This document shows positions 10,676 to 22,857 of a DNA stretch of 64,000 nt, piece after piece. The notes under the pieces are model-generated. The model worked only from the letters and a program-made list of their open reading frames with translations, searched no databases and was not told where the DNA came from. Made by a program: the position numbers and the translations under genes. Within the stretch, counting starts at the first letter, position 1, and each line of letters opens with the position of its first letter. This DNA comes from Tenodera sinensis (taxonomy: Eukaryota; Arthropoda; Insecta; Mantodea; Mantidae). The stretch is taken from NCBI GenBank assembly GCA_030765045.1, contig CM060972.1, positions 57,178,971-57,242,970 of the forward strand. The letters run 5' to 3'.

Positions 10676-10905
10676 TAAAATAAACGAAAAATGTGTGCAC
10701 TCACATAATTTTCTCTACTCACAAAAATGCTTATGCTACCATCTACTTCATGTTAATGGAGATAAACGTAGTAAAATTGTTTTCTTAGGTACAATTAAAA
10801 TAGGAAAATAGAGTAGGTTTGAGTGATAGACAACTATTTAAAAAACTGGTGGCTATGCGATAGCTTTGAAATCGCTTTTTCTTTGCATGGCAAGACATAA
10901 AAGAA
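10676..10905 (+). repeat. Family A copy A8, left part
   Basis: Left terminus with 'gtgtgcactcacataattttctctactc', continuing to 'ggcaagacataaaag'. The right part is missing. Confidence 0.75.
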
Positions 10906-10989
10906 CGAACAAAAACAAAACCAGAAGAAAAAGCAAGAACGAATGCCTCCCTGTTTTACAAAATTTGGTTTAACACCATTATTTAAGTT

Positions 10990-11050
10990 CAGGATCTTCC
11001 AAAGATGCGACACGACGATTTAAAGAACTCCCCCCCCCCCCCCCCCCCCC
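10990..11050 (-). repeat. Family A fragment plus poly-C tract
   Basis: 'gatgcgacacgacgatttaa' is the minus-strand form of the family A block near the internal site. It is followed by a C-run at 11030-11050. Confidence 0.6.
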
Positions 11051-11102
11051 GCGCCCGTCCTCAAACTAGCTTTTACTTGGAAAAGTGTTCAAACTCTTGT
11101 TT

Positions 11103-11884
11103 TTTGAAAATGACTTTCTCTACTCTTGTACTAAACATTCTTACAAACTCTTATTCCTATATCTTCGTGTTAGTTGAGATAAACATTTACAGAAATTTGT
11201 TATTGCTTATTTCCTTGTAGGTGCAATGGAAATATGAAAATACAGTAGGCTTTGGGCGATAGTCAAATCTTTTAAAGCTTTGAGATTCCGTTCTCTTTGC
11301 ACGCTTAACATATAAAATGTATTTCTCCATTTCACGAAAGTTTTAAGTTCTCCGAAACTTTCACAAATATCAAGGAATATCTCCGAAATGGTTCACCCTA
11401 TAAAGAAATTTATTCAGACATAAATTGTGTGTTTTAGCGAGATCTACATTTTTTGTGCAGTAACATTTTGTCTCTCTTAAGCTTTACGAGTTATTCAAAA
11501 GTCATCCAGACTAAACAGGACTACATAGACTATAGCTATAAAATTCAAAATAAGCATTATATTTGTCATATAAATATCTCAAACATATGGCATTTTAATC
11601 AAATTCGTTAGAGCTATTTTCAAGAAAATCAAAATTTTCGTAAAATTTTGCATGTAAAGAGTAGTTTAGGGTGGAGCAATTTTCTTCAAAATCTTCGTGT
11701 CGCATCCTTAAAGATAAACTTAAATACCAACTTTGGTTTTTAACCGACTTCTTGATTGCGTTATGCTGCCCACAGACGCAGAACTTTTTCTAAAAAATGC
11801 TCTTTTTGGATTCAGGGGGCCTCAAAACATATTTCCGGTGAAATAGAATATTTTCTTTACTTACTATACATAGTAGATAAATTA
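11103..11884 (+). repeat. Family A copy A9
   Basis: Left terminus 'tgactttctctactcttgtac' to a decayed right terminus 'tatacatagtagataaatt'. Nearly full-length. The internal CA site is reduced to 'cacagacgcag'. Confidence 0.87.
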
Positions 11885-12859
11885 AAGTGTTTGTATAAGA
11901 GTGAGTAGAGAAAATCGCGTGACTGCGCACATGATTTTGTGATATTGGTGTGTTATTACTGGCCTAAAGGAATTATATTGTATCGACAAAAAAATAAGAA
12001 AAATGAAGTGGATACTCCTGCACTTAAATTCCTATATCAGGAAAAATGAAGATTTCACAGGGAGGTTCAACGGAATGGACGTTTCCTGACGTTTCTCCTA
12101 TGAAGTCAAATATGTTTCCGGACGGTTTATGGCAGCCGGGTGTGGGGGTTACAATTACGAAATCCAACATCCCAGCCAAATAACGTTTTAATATCCCACC
12201 ATGATGTGCTTGTTCATGGCAGCACTACCAAATCTAGTAAGTGCAGACGGATTGTGAAACAATATGACAACCACACCTAACATACCTGTGGTTCAGCTGA
12301 GTATGGAGTGGTCTAGATATGCTAGAAGATCCAGAAATGCAAAAACTAAGGATACCGATATTGCAAATAGGAATCAGAGCAAAGACATACATTATAGTGC
12401 AACTATTGCAATTCTGTTTCAATTAAGGCTTATTAGAGCACCCTTAATTAATCTCAAATCAAGTTTCCATAATTTCTGCTTGACAAATGAACAGCAAATA
12501 TGTATTCTTAATGTATCGTAGTTGTGATATTTGTTTTTATTGTATATAAAACGCGGCTTCTCTTAAGGCGCAGCAGTTTTAATGAAGGCATAACACGAAT
12601 AGCAGCCGAAGAAATTAATCAACAGCTCCATTCAGAAAAAAAGGAGCAGTAATGGCCCTGTTCTGGTGGAGCACTGCCAAATAAGATTAGTGTATCCACG
12701 CTTGCTAGCATCGTATTAAACTGTCAAGTATGGGAAGCGCGTTTGCAACAAAACAAAAGAACAAATATTACTTATTTCTCCATGATCCATCTCAGAGATC
12801 AACTCGCTGTTCATTCGTTATTTTGTGAGGTCGTGAAAATGTAACTATTTGCGTACGCA
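11885..12859. other. No recognised gene; small family A end at about 11903-11940
   Basis: 'gagtgagtagagaaaatcgcg' resembles a minus-orientation family A left end. The remainder is unrecognised AT-rich sequence. Confidence 0.45.
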
Positions 12860-12990
12860 CATACCTTTTTCTAAAACTTTTTGTGGTTTTGTTTTGGGGC
12901 CCCTAAACATATTTCCGGTGAAATCTCCGTATCAGACTTTTGTGCGGAATGAAAAACTTCCCCTACATAATAAATAAAGCAGAAAGAAAG
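12860..12990 (+). repeat. Family A fragment A10 (right end)
   Basis: 'cctaaacatatttccggtg' followed by a decayed terminus 'cttcccctacataataaataaagcag'. Confidence 0.7.
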
Positions 12991-13093
12991 AACAAATAAA
13001 AAAGGTAGCAGCCCTTAAGGAGATTTGCAGTCACAAATTACAAGTTTAACGTTTCGGTATCTCCAATCTTTAAGGAATTCTATGTGCTGCAAC

Positions 13094-13992
13094 CAGAGTT
13101 GCCAACATTTAAAAGTAAAATTATCGTACCAGCCACTCAAAATTATAGATTTAGATTCAAAATTATCCTACATCTTAAACCAAATGCTACAATAATAAAA
13201 ATATCAGCAAAACGCTTATGAAAATGTAATAGTAATGATGTCTATGATATTCACTTACAAGATTGATGATCGCAACCAGTATTGCAACTTTAGAACTTAT
13301 GTTTCTCGCATTATTTATCTGAAAGTTTATCTTCCTCATTTGTACAAATTTGTTGTTGAGTTAAACCTTAACATCTCGGTGACTTGCAGATTTTTGGATC
13401 TACCACATTATTTCAAAACTATGGCGACGTTAATATAAGTTCATTTACCGTATATAGTGCCAATCTGCTTCTAACTTTAGTTTTTATTAAGCTTATTAAG
13501 CCCAGTTTAGAAAAAACCCTTTCACAACCGGCTTTTCTGTGGGGAAACGAAATCGCTGATAATGCAAAGGCTGCTAGTTCAGTATTTCCACCAAGGTGGC
13601 ATGTGTTTAACAGCACTTCAAAACCTGTCAGGTTCAGGCATGTTCTTTATTTCACACGGAATATCACTTATTCAGAGTTTTCTCCATTGATCATCAATTT
13701 TCTGAATAGTGCCTTCTTCATTAAGATTACCAGATCCGAGCACGCTGGCAAAAAGAGGATAAAGGGTAGAAGGATTAGTAGGATATGAAATGGTTGCCTT
13801 AGAGGGGTGGAGACAGGCCATGAGGATATTTGTAATTAGTTTCATTTCACTGGTGTGACAAACCTGTGAAAATGATATTTCTCCGGAATCGAACTATCAT
13901 ACATTCAAATTATCGTACGGATTGTCAACCATGAGTACAAACATTAAAATTATCGTATGCCCCCATAATTATCGTACGAGTTGGCAACCCTG
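13094..13992 (-). mobile_element. hAT-like DNA transposon hAT-1 (899 bp)
   Basis: Ends are CAGAGTTGCCAAC on the left and, reverse-complemented, CAGGGTTGCCAAC on the right. The subterminal 'attatcgtac' motif recurs on both sides. The 8-bp flanks GCTGCAAC (13086-13093) and GCTGGAAC (13993-14000) match at 7 of 8 positions, as expected for a hAT duplication. The interior keeps a transposase C-terminal remnant on the minus strand. At 899 bp it is too short for a complete transposase, so it is non-autonomous. Confidence 0.88.
13419..13616 (-). pseudogene. hAT transposase C-terminal (dimerisation) remnant
   Basis: A minus-strand frame of 65 codons includes LAAFALSAISFPHRKAGCER followed by VFSKLGL, then IKTKVRSRLALYTVN. 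The order 'SxPHxxAxCERVFSKxxLIKTKxRxRL' is the recognised hAT-family dimerisation/C-terminal signature (family knowledge). The rest of the transposase, including the N-terminal zinc finger and catalytic core, is absent or unrecognisable within the 899-bp element. The frame ends close to the left terminus, as expected for a minus-strand gene. It is certainly non-functional alone. Confidence 0.82.
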
Positions 13993-14899
13993 GCTGGAAC
14001 GCTGTAGGCTGCTATGATAACGAGGAAAGGCTGTCATTCCAATGTTTAAATGCTTGATACAAGACGTGCGTAATATTCCTGGAATTTGTTCATGTAGAAA
14101 ATGTTCATGCAGTCCTTATTTACGCCACATTAAACATTCTCCCTCCTATTTATGCAATGATAACAGGCGCGTCATCGAATTTTGCTGAATCAGCAGTCGC
14201 AACCACAGTGTACCCGGAACTTCCATGTTTGGTCGGTATGGTTCAGTGAGAAGCCAGTCTTCAGCAACAACCCTATCATTAAAGGAAGGAACATTGAAGA
14301 CAAAACAGCTTTATTTCACTAACTTTGTTTACGAGTGCCAACGATACACTATAATGCAGGCATCGCAACTTTTGGCCTCGTGAGACAGCGCCTGAACTGT
14401 GACGCAACTTCCACGACACAACATCCCTCTCCTTGCTGAATCCCCTCAGCGTTGCCTCAGTCCCTTATCGGAGTATTGTGTGTTCTACTGCTGTAATATG
14501 CAACGACATTATGTGAAATGTTAATAGTATTGGCGTGGTGTATAAATAAGTGATAATTCATATTGAATTATACAAGGTATTAAGGACTTCCTATACGAAT
14601 GTAAGTCATAAATTTGATTTTCTATAGAACTTTAGTTGTACATAAATCCATGGAGTCGAGTATTATGGCAATATCGTTTTAGGGCAGGAACGAATAACAG
14701 GGTTACAATACTTACAGGAACCATGCCCTAACACTGTAATAGATACGGCGATACACAGACCTCGACTGATTTAAAAGCAGCTGTTTTCAAGCTACTGTAA
14801 CAAACGGCACTTCGACGAATTCCAACGTATCCCACTTCTGACACCAGAGTAACAAAATGACGAAAAGCGCGAAGTCCTTTTCTTTTCTAACCCTTTATT
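13993..14899. other. No recognised feature
   Basis: Moderate G+C, with a few TTTATT motifs. No coding-like segments were recognised. Confidence 0.45.
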
Positions 14900-15600
14900 T
14901 TCTCTAAATGCTACCACAAATGCACAATTCCTTCTCGTTGCTAGCACAGTTTATAATCTCCTCTAATATAACAATTCACAGTTGTTCTTCCGATAATCTC
15001 TCAGTCTTTCAATGTCTTTCTCCAGTTTCACTGTCTCTTATATCTTTACTATTACGGTACAATCACTCGACACATACACACTTGCTGACAGGTTGGGCGA
15101 TGCACTCTTGTAACTAAAACTAACTGTACATGCCGACATAAACTGACACCATAAACTTAAGTCTAAAAACACACACACTGACTGGTCACTGTCTGTCCTG
15201 TTTATACAGGAGCCTGCATGACATAACCTCCTTCGAGTTACTTCCACACGACTCAGGAAAGAAGATTCTAGAGATTGCTGGACACTACGGTGTTATCACG
15301 CTCTTCGATCGCATACACACGTCGTAAGGTACCCTGTAGCCCCGGACCTCCTTTATGTTTTGCCGGCAGCATTGTGTATTGTCACGTACACACAGTCGCT
15401 CGTCGTACCCAAAGTCAACCAGCCACCTCTCGTATATTGTTGAACGACCCAATGTCACACTATTATACCGAGTGGAAGGGAAATCATTACATTATATTAT
15501 TTATTTTAACAAATTTGTGTTCTTTATAGTGTCCAACCTAAGTCTAAAATTTGTAAACATAACATCTCAATACGGGAAACGCCGGGTATTTCAGCTAGTT
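14900..15600 (+). mobile_element. Repeat ending in a Helitron-like tail
   Basis: The right end reads 'aacgccgggtatttcagctag' then T. This tail motif also occurs at 23530 and 58815, preceded in all three by 'cctaagtctaaaa'-type sequence. A CTAG|T end just after a small GC hairpin is reminiscent of Helitron 3' termini (family knowledge). The left boundary is uncertain. The window's last 220 bp has similar pyrimidine-rich, CTTAAGTCT-containing sequence, possibly another copy. Confidence 0.45.
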
Positions 15601-16131
15601 ATTTAAATCTGCCTATTAATACTTACAACGTACTATTGGTAAAACCTCTGAACACACAAGAACAATTTGGTACATGATAGCAAAATAAGCTGCTTCATGA
15701 AATAGGTTGGATATATCTTATATATTTAACAATTAATGAATAACACAAAGGTATTTCTGTTACTTTGAAACCATGAAATGTTACCTGTCATCCATCTGTC
15801 AGATGGAAGGTTTTCAAATGTTCCTTCTGATAACTAGATATACGGAGAGATTGAGAAACCCAACAGTTCTCATTTATATTCTAAGCAAGAGCCCAAGCAC
15901 ATCTCTTGTTAGAAAAAAGCTTCTTCTGAAGGACTGGCCACTGTCTCACTTTTACAATCTGGATTGACAGTCCACATATAAGAAAAGTCATCGCTGAGTA
16001 CATGCGTTACATCAGACAAAATAAACCAAAACATTTAATGTACCTACTATATAAGTTATACCTCAGGTGCGTTCATAACATTTGGTGTTTTGTGTTCTGC
16101 TAGCTACTAGGCATTTTCGGAAACAATCACT
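15601..16131. other. No recognised feature
   Basis: AT-rich. Only short open frames are present. Confidence 0.5.
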
Positions 16132-17133
16132 AAAATCTGAAGCATTGGCTTAAAATTCGTTTACTCCTGAACAAACTATTTGTACAATTCTGTTTCCTCC
16201 ATCTACTTCATGTTATTCGAAAACAATTTTCAAAAATTATCTTATTGCTAATTCTCTTATATTGTTAATTTGAGAATACAGTAAGCTTTAAGCAATACCC
16301 AAATCTGGTCAACATACGAGGGCTTTGAAGTTCCGTTCTCTTTGCATGGCAAAGGGATAGGTATTTGAAAATTTAAACCAATAACAAGGAATATCTCGGA
16401 AATGGTTTGCTCCTTAACAAAATTTGGCAAATTGTGTGTTTAACGAGATCTGCATTTTGTGCAGTAAGATTTTGTTTATCTTTTACTGTTTAGCAGTTAT
16501 GCAAAAGTTATCCAGAATAAAGAGAACTTCTGAGGACATTCTTAGAAAACTCAAGATATATATTTCATTTATCACGAAAATATCTTAAGATCATGGTATT
16601 TTAGTTAAAATTGTTAAGAAATTTTTGACAAAAATAAAAAATTATATAACATTTTTATGTAAAGTGTAGTTTTGGGTAGAGGATTTTCTTGAAAACTCGT
16701 GGTGTCAAGTCCTTGAAAGATGCTGAATTCAAAAACACAGACAGAAAGACACACAGTCAGACAGACACAAACACAGTCAATCAGTCAGACAGACACACAA
16801 ACAGCTAGTCAGTCAGACATACAAACACAGTCAGTCAGTCAGTCAGACAGATACACAAACAGCCAGTTAGACAGGCAGACACAAACACAGACACGCACAT
16901 AGTCACACAGACACAAACACAGACAGGCAGGCAGGCATAAACACCGACATAGACACAAGCGTGTACACACACACATACATACACACAAACTGATTGACCG
17001 GCCTACCTTTTTCCAAAAAATGTGGGTTCAGGGAGTCTCAAAAGTAGATATTTCCTCTGAAATCCCGATATCGAATTTGAGTAGAAGACATTCTATCTAT
17101 TTACTACTTCCGGTTTACGAAGTATAGAAAGTA
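16132..17133 (+). repeat. Family A copy A11 with expanded minisatellite
   Basis: Left part from 'taaaatctgaagcattgg' and right terminus 'cttccggtttacgaagtatagaaagta', a diverged palindrome. Length is about 1 kb, of which about 250 bp is a CAGACA/CAGTCA minisatellite at the internal site. Confidence 0.82.
16735..16990. repeat. CAGACA/CAGT minisatellite inside A11
   Basis: Tandem mixture of cagacagacaca, cagtcagtcagt and caggcaggcag units. The Gln/Thr/Ser-rich frame through it is repeat-derived. Confidence 0.92.
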
Positions 17134-17924
17134 ATGAAACTATTTTATAAGAATAGATTGATCACACTAATAAACAGAGGGCCGAGAAAGACGCGTGAAC
17201 ATTTTTAATTTATAAAGTGTTATCTAATTCTTATGTACTTACCTAATCTTATTTATTTGTTCTCAGATTGTAATGAGGTGTGAATCCTTTCATGGTAATG
17301 AAAACAGTTTAAGCTTCCTCCCATTTCATTATCACTTGAAACTCCGCAGGTTGCGATATATGCAACAACATTGTGAACAGATTTTGCCATTTTCCAAAGT
17401 CAATTTGCATTGCAATGTTGGTTCTACAGGTTTCAAGTGAATACACGACTACGTGGGTGGAAATTACCAGGCGCCTTTCCCACTTTTGAAATAAGAAACG
17501 CCCTCCACTTTAGGAGGTGTTTAATGATCTACTTTTAAGCACTTTAAGGCACTACAAAGTGGCCTGAATAAGGGAGTATTGTAAATCTTATGCAAGACAC
17601 GTAAATAACGGGTGAAAAGTTAATTTTTGGTGGTGATGTAACGACCTAACCTCTAAGGAACAAACTGCTTGTTTAAATGGATCTCCACTAAATGTTCATT
17701 GTTTCTCTCTGCAAGAGTGTTTCAAGATTCACAACCTGCCAACACAGCCGGTAGGGGGTCGCAAGGTTATGTTGTAATAAACTTGGTTGATGGCGTTAGT
17801 TAACTGCTAATGTCTGCAACAAAGTGAATAGAAGAAGATCACTAAGGACAATGACTCAGCTAAACGGCACAAACCTTTAGAGCTGGTATTATTCTCGCAT
17901 TTGCGCCTATTATTTGAAAATTAA
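17134..17924. other. No recognised feature
   Basis: Unique-looking sequence. No splice-supported frame found. Confidence 0.5.
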
Positions 17925-18341
17925 GCCCGTGTCCCATGACCAAACTTTTTTGTACCCAATGGAACTGTACACAAAAGAAACAGTCTGTCACACTATTATT
18001 CATTTTGTTCCAATACAAATGACAGTTGACGTGGCAAGCGCGAGAAATAAACATGGCGGACGCAAATATTAATTTAGCGATTGCCATATTAAGTATAGGC
18101 TTGGGATATATTTCCACGAGTTTCAGTAGGAAGAAAAGATGTATTAGAAGTAAAAGACGTTGGTGGACACGGTGATAGTTACAAAGAAGAGAACAGGGCA
18201 CAGACCGAGGTATATTGGGTCTACAAGTGAGTGAGGTTAGAGGACCTGGAAAACTATCGCAATTTTCTACGAATTGGCGAAGATATCTCAACCTTTTACA
18301 TCATGTCTAAGGCAAAATTACACATCAGAACACAAATATGA
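17925..18341 (+). mobile_element. PIF/Harbinger-like transposon fragment
   Basis: Starts after TTAA with GCCCGTGTCCCATGACC, a plausible terminal sequence adjoining a TWA-type target. It contains a transposase N-terminal remnant at 18053-18341. No matching right terminus was found in the next kilobase, so the element is truncated. Confidence 0.55.
18053..18341 (+). pseudogene. Harbinger-like transposase N-terminal remnant (frameshifted)
   Basis: ATG at 18053 in the context acATGGCGG opens 40 codons beginning MADANINLAIAIL and ending RSKRRWWTR before TGA at 18173. A second frame at 18234-18341 reads RLEDLENYRNFLRIGEDIST and then FYIMSKAKL before TGA. The pattern of an Arg-rich 'RRWW(V/T)RPW'-type motif followed about 20 residues later by 'LxxEDxExYRxFLRM' is the N-terminal layout of Harbinger (HARBI1-like) transposases from family knowledge. 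The two halves need at least one frame change, and two stops follow the first half, so it is a pseudogene. The DDE core is absent. Confidence 0.72.
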
Positions 18342-19100
18342 GAAGCAGGAAAGAGATAAGGAACAACTGTAACGGTTTTAATCTTAGTATGGATGGACAG
18401 AAGAATTGAACTCATTGCATAACAAAATGTAAGTATACTATTGACTGGATTCTTATATTTATGAAATATAAATATGTAATAACCACCTCAGTAATATATG
18501 TTAATGGTCAGAAACATCGTTAATGAATCTTTCAGAGAAAAATTAAACATTTTATTAAAATACCCATCACAATGTGCACACCTCATTAAAGCCGAAGCAT
18601 TATCACATTCCATATCACTTTCTCATTCACGCAGTCCAATATCAAAATCCACACTAATTATATTTGCAAATGATGATATAGTGTACGGGAATATATGATA
18701 AATTATATGACACTGACATACCCATGTCATAATTTGCAAATTGTTCTCTTCCACCTTGTTTTAACCACTTTATCAAAATTCCGAATCTGGACTTTGATGA
18801 CTAATGTAAGTACTATCAGATGTATAGTATGTGTATTTTACCTATTATAAATAATTTAAGCAGAGGGTTTATGGCACTGTTGATTGAAAATGTAATGATA
18901 CTCAGACGACATCGAATTACAAATAATTTCTCTCCTATGGTATTGATATCTTGGTACTTTGTTTCTCTCTATTGAAATGCCTCTTGAAGTAGAATGCAAC
19001 GTTTTGCATGGAAACGACACAGACCACTGTTTTGTATATGATTGATTGATATTCTAAGCCCGTTTTCATAAGGTTCCGAGTGTTCGAGGTCAAAGGTGTC
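18342..19100. other. AT-rich, no recognised feature
   Basis: No Harbinger right end and no coding-like block seen. Confidence 0.5.
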
Positions 19101-19492
19101 CCTTGTAAGTAAAAATGTAGATCTTGTTAAACTACACAATTTATGTCTCAATAACTTATTTATTTTTTGTAGCGTGAACCATTTCGGAGATATGCCTAGT
19201 TATTGGTATGAGTTTTGGAGAATTTATACTTCTGTCAAATGGAACATCGTTATTTATTTTTTTATATGTCAACCATGCAAAGAGAACGAAATTTAAAAGC
19301 TTTAAAAGATTTGACTATCACCCAAAGTCTACTGTGTTCCCATATTTCCCTTGTACCTAGAAGGAAATAAGCAATCAGATAATTTCTGCAAATGTTTATC
19401 TCAATTAACACGAAGAAGATATAGGAATGTGAGATTGTAAGAATGGTTAGTACAAGGGTAGAGAAAGTCATGTGAGTACAACACATAAGATT
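19101..19492 (-). repeat. Family A copy A12, left half, minus strand
   Basis: Minus-orientation element from 'aaaaatgtagatcttgtta' to the left terminus 'agagaaagtcatgtgagtac'. It is joined to a plus-orientation right end at 19496, forming a chimera. Confidence 0.85.
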
Positions 19493-19495
19493 TTT

Positions 19496-19618
19496 GAGTT
19501 ATGCTGTTCGGACACACCGACACATACACGGATTTCTTCTGAACCTTTTAATGCAGGGACCCTCAAAACGTGTATTTTCAGTGAAATCTCGGCATCGAAT
19601 CCACTAAGAGAAAGTAAA
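19496..19618 (+). repeat. Family A right-end fragment, plus strand
   Basis: 'gagttatgctgttcggacac' through 'gaaatctcggcatcgaat' to 'actaagagaaagtaa'. It abuts the minus-strand A12 half. Confidence 0.8.
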
Positions 19619-20487
19619 AATCAACACCAAGGCAAGTTTCTTAGAAAGCCCCTTTAGATATACATAAAACGCCATGGCGCCTGTCCATTTGTATACTTTT
19701 CAGTAATACAGGCACTTTAGCTGCGCTTATCGCTCTAATTATGTGTAATTTAAACAATCATATCAAGGAGACCACTTTTCCACTCCCTGCTCTCCAATCC
19801 AGGCCAAGACCGATTATTTGCGTAAATTCTGCGCGTTTGTATTCCACTATAACACCTATCGTGTTCACGTGCTATGAATAAAAGATGAACCAAACAGATT
19901 TTCATAGAAACACATGATGATCGCCTTGGGATAAAATTACCACGTTTCGAAATAAAATGTCCTGGCACTATAGGAGCTTAAGAGCGTTATTGGCCATTAT
20001 TTGTTGTCAGGTCAACATTACCACTTACTTTTGTAGCTGTTTAAGGATAATTTTCATTTTTCAGAATTGCACCTATTTGTCGTAAATGATGGGTGGTTAT
20101 TGCTTCAGTTGTTTATTTCTATTTCTCTTCCTCTTGGGCGGGGTATTCCAGAATACATAATCCATAAACTTTACAGATAAATGCTTTAAGTTATTACACA
20201 ACTATAGTTCACAAAATGTGGGACAAAATGCGAACATTCTCAAAATCCATAAATATGGATTTTAGTGCTATTAAATACTACAAATACTTTAATTCTATAC
20301 AGTTTTCATAACTGCACGCTTTTAAAGCATGTCATATAGTGATTCAAATGTCTAGCTCCTTAAAATTTCAGTAAAGAATCTGAAGTCTGTAGTCAAATTA
20401 CTTTGGTCACCATTCAGCAAAACATTTTTATAAAAGCTTAATCTTTGATATAAATCAAGATAAATGTTTTTAGAAATGGTTTTATTA
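19619..20487. other. No recognised feature
   Basis: AT-rich. No repeats or coding-like segments identified. Confidence 0.5.
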
Positions 20488-20735
20488 CATATTTGCCTAA
20501 AGAAGCAATGGGTATAAGATAATACAGCAGTTTTAAACAGCAGTACATCTTTTAAGAGCTGGCCGCTCTGTGATTACATTGAAATTCCGGTCTCTTTGCA
20601 TGGTCAGGACACAAAAATGTACTTGTGCTATTCTCCTATTTGAGAAAAGTGGAAGTACTGCAAGGTTTAAAGCAAAAATAAAGAATATCTGGAAAATGAT
20701 TATCTCTAAAAAATGTGCTTGAGAAAATTGTTGCC
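20488..20735 (+). repeat. Family A internal fragment, plus strand
   Basis: Blocks 'gaaattccggtctctttgc' and 'taaagaatatctggaaaatg' match the element's left-middle part. Abuts the minus-strand copy at 20752. Confidence 0.7.
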
Positions 20736-20751
20736 TTTAATAGGTACCTAA

Positions 20752-21560
20752 TTTTTATTTTCTGTACTACGAAAAGTAAGTAGAGGAAGTATTGTGTTCC
20801 ACCCAAAAATTTGATGTCGATACTTCACCGGAAATATATATTTTGAGGCCCCCTGAATCCAAAAAAGAAAACGCATTTTTAGAAAAAGTTCCGCGTGTGT
20901 CAGTCAATCAGCCTGTCAGTCAGCATAACTCAAAAATGAAATCGGTTAAAAACCAAAATTGGTATTTAAGTTCAATATCATTCTAGGATGCCCCACTCTA
21001 ACTAGCCTTTAAATGGAAAATTTTTATTTTCTCGAAAATGGCTCTAATGATTTTGATTAAAATTACATGTTGAAGATATTTTTTATGACAAATGCAATGT
21101 ATATTTTGAATTTTCTGGTTATAACCCATGTAGTAATGTTTACTATGGATGACTTTTGAATAACTCCTAAACAATAAGAGATAGATCAAATCTTACTCTA
21201 CAAAAAATGTAGATCTCACTAAAACATACAATCTATGTCCAAATAAATTGTTTGTAGAGTGAACCATTTCGGAGACATTCCTTATTATTTGTGTCAGTTT
21301 CGGAAAACTTGGTTTCGTCAAATGCAACATCGTTGTTCATTTTTTTGTGTTAGTCGTGCAAAGAGAACGGAATCTCGAAAGTTTAAAAGATTTGACTATC
21401 GCTGAAAGTCTAGTGTGTTCCAATATTCCCCTTGCACCTACAAGAAAATAAAGAATGAAATAATTTGTACAAATGTTTTTCTCAACTAACACGAAGATGT
21501 TAGTCTGTAAGAATGGTTGGTACAAGAGTAGAGAAACTCACATGAGTGTAAAGCAGATTT
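20752..21560 (-). repeat. Family A copy A13, minus strand
   Basis: Runs from the right-terminal palindrome 'ctgtactacgaaaagtaagtagaggaag' to the left terminus 'gagaaactcacatgagtg'. Nearly full-length. The internal site is 'cgtgtgtcagtcaatcagcc' rather than a CA array. Confidence 0.88.
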
Positions 21561-21567
21561 GTTTTTG

Positions 21568-21945
21568 TTAGTATGATTGTCTCTTTCTTACGTTTTATCA
21601 GCTATACAAACTTGTCCGGAATGAAAAGGACTTCAGAGGCTCCAGAGAATTCAAGACATACATTTCATTTGGCATAAAAATCTTAAATAAATGATGTCTT
21701 AAGCAAACCAATTGAGGGTTCCTTTTTGTTAGGTTATGAACTTTTTGTGCAAGAAAGCATTTCCTAAGTATCTTTGGAAGGAAAGTATGATCAGATTGTT
21801 TAGATAAAAAAAAGTCAACCTCCTGAGTCTAAACACATAACAAAAAGAAATAATATATTTCTATGTAAAGGGTAATTTGGGGTAAGGCAAGTTCCTTGAA
21901 ACTCTTCATGTAGCGTTCTTGGATGATATTGAACTTAAATACAAA
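21568..21945 (+). repeat. Family A fragment A14, plus strand
   Basis: Blocks 'ctctttcttacgttttatcag' to 'gatattgaacttaaatac', with a diverged middle. Lies head-to-tail inverted with A13. Confidence 0.65.
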
Positions 21946-22768
21946 GTCCAAGCGATGTTTGGAATGCTGTCTGAGAGGTTACTCTGACTACATGCGGCGA
22001 TTTCTAACAAATTATTAAACAAGGTTGCACTGCTAGACACTTAAACTAAAATAGCAATCTAAGCACTGGTAGCACCAAAATTCCTTATCAACAAAGTAGG
22101 TAAATTATGTAAACGGCCGATGGCTTTCTAGAATGCCGAGAGTTCCTATCTAATTGGTGGTCTCCATGAAAACATTGTGTTGACTTTAATACTAATTGAA
22201 TACGCAGAAAACGCCAGGTTTGGCAAACATCATCCTCCACAAGACAATGCTTACACACGTCGTTACAGTGACAAAATTCAACGAAGTCGGGTTTGATTTA
22301 CTGCCATTTACTCCCTCAGAATTCCTATAAGCTCAAAGTGCGTCAGATTTGCTTGAACTGAGAATGTTCTTTGGTGGAAAGAAGTATTCGTCAGATGAAA
22401 AATAAATTGTCAGTTGCAGCGTATTTTGTAGGTCTGAAGGAACCTTACTTGCGTGATGACATAGGGCGTGAATCACCCCTTCAAGTGCATAAGTATCAAA
22501 GGAGATATGTTGAACAGTAAGGGGGTAAAAGACTATAGCATCGTTTTGCTCTTTATTGGAAAACTTTTCAAGTGACCCTAGCACAAGGTAGAGGTAAGCC
22601 ATCATTTTTATTCCCTTCGAGAAATGCGTCAACTAAAGTGCAAAATTGCAGCAAATTCTAAAACTAAAGTCACTCATTTAAAACACATCAAAAATTGTTT
22701 CAGTTCTACATTAATTCTACAGATTAATTGTTTAATTGTGTATGATGCCTACGGAACCTCGCAAGACC

Positions 22769-22771
<3 letters not shown>
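21946..22771. other. No recognised gene
   Basis: A 99-codon minus-strand frame at 22333-22632 has no splice or domain support, and its length is within chance expectation here. Confidence 0.45.

Positions 22772-22854
<83 letters not shown>
22772..22854. repeat. (TA)n microsatellite
   Basis: About 83 bp of uninterrupted TA repeats. Confidence 0.97.

Positions 22855-22855
<1 letters not shown>

Positions 22856-22857
<2 letters not shown>

Noticed and set aside
17860..18291. 143-codon minus-strand frame
   Set aside because: It is antisense to the Harbinger-like remnant, whose plus-strand translation has family resemblance. The minus frame has none.
22333..22632. 99-codon minus-strand frame
   Set aside because: No splice sites, domain or composition contrast. 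In DNA this AT-rich, several such frames are expected by chance.
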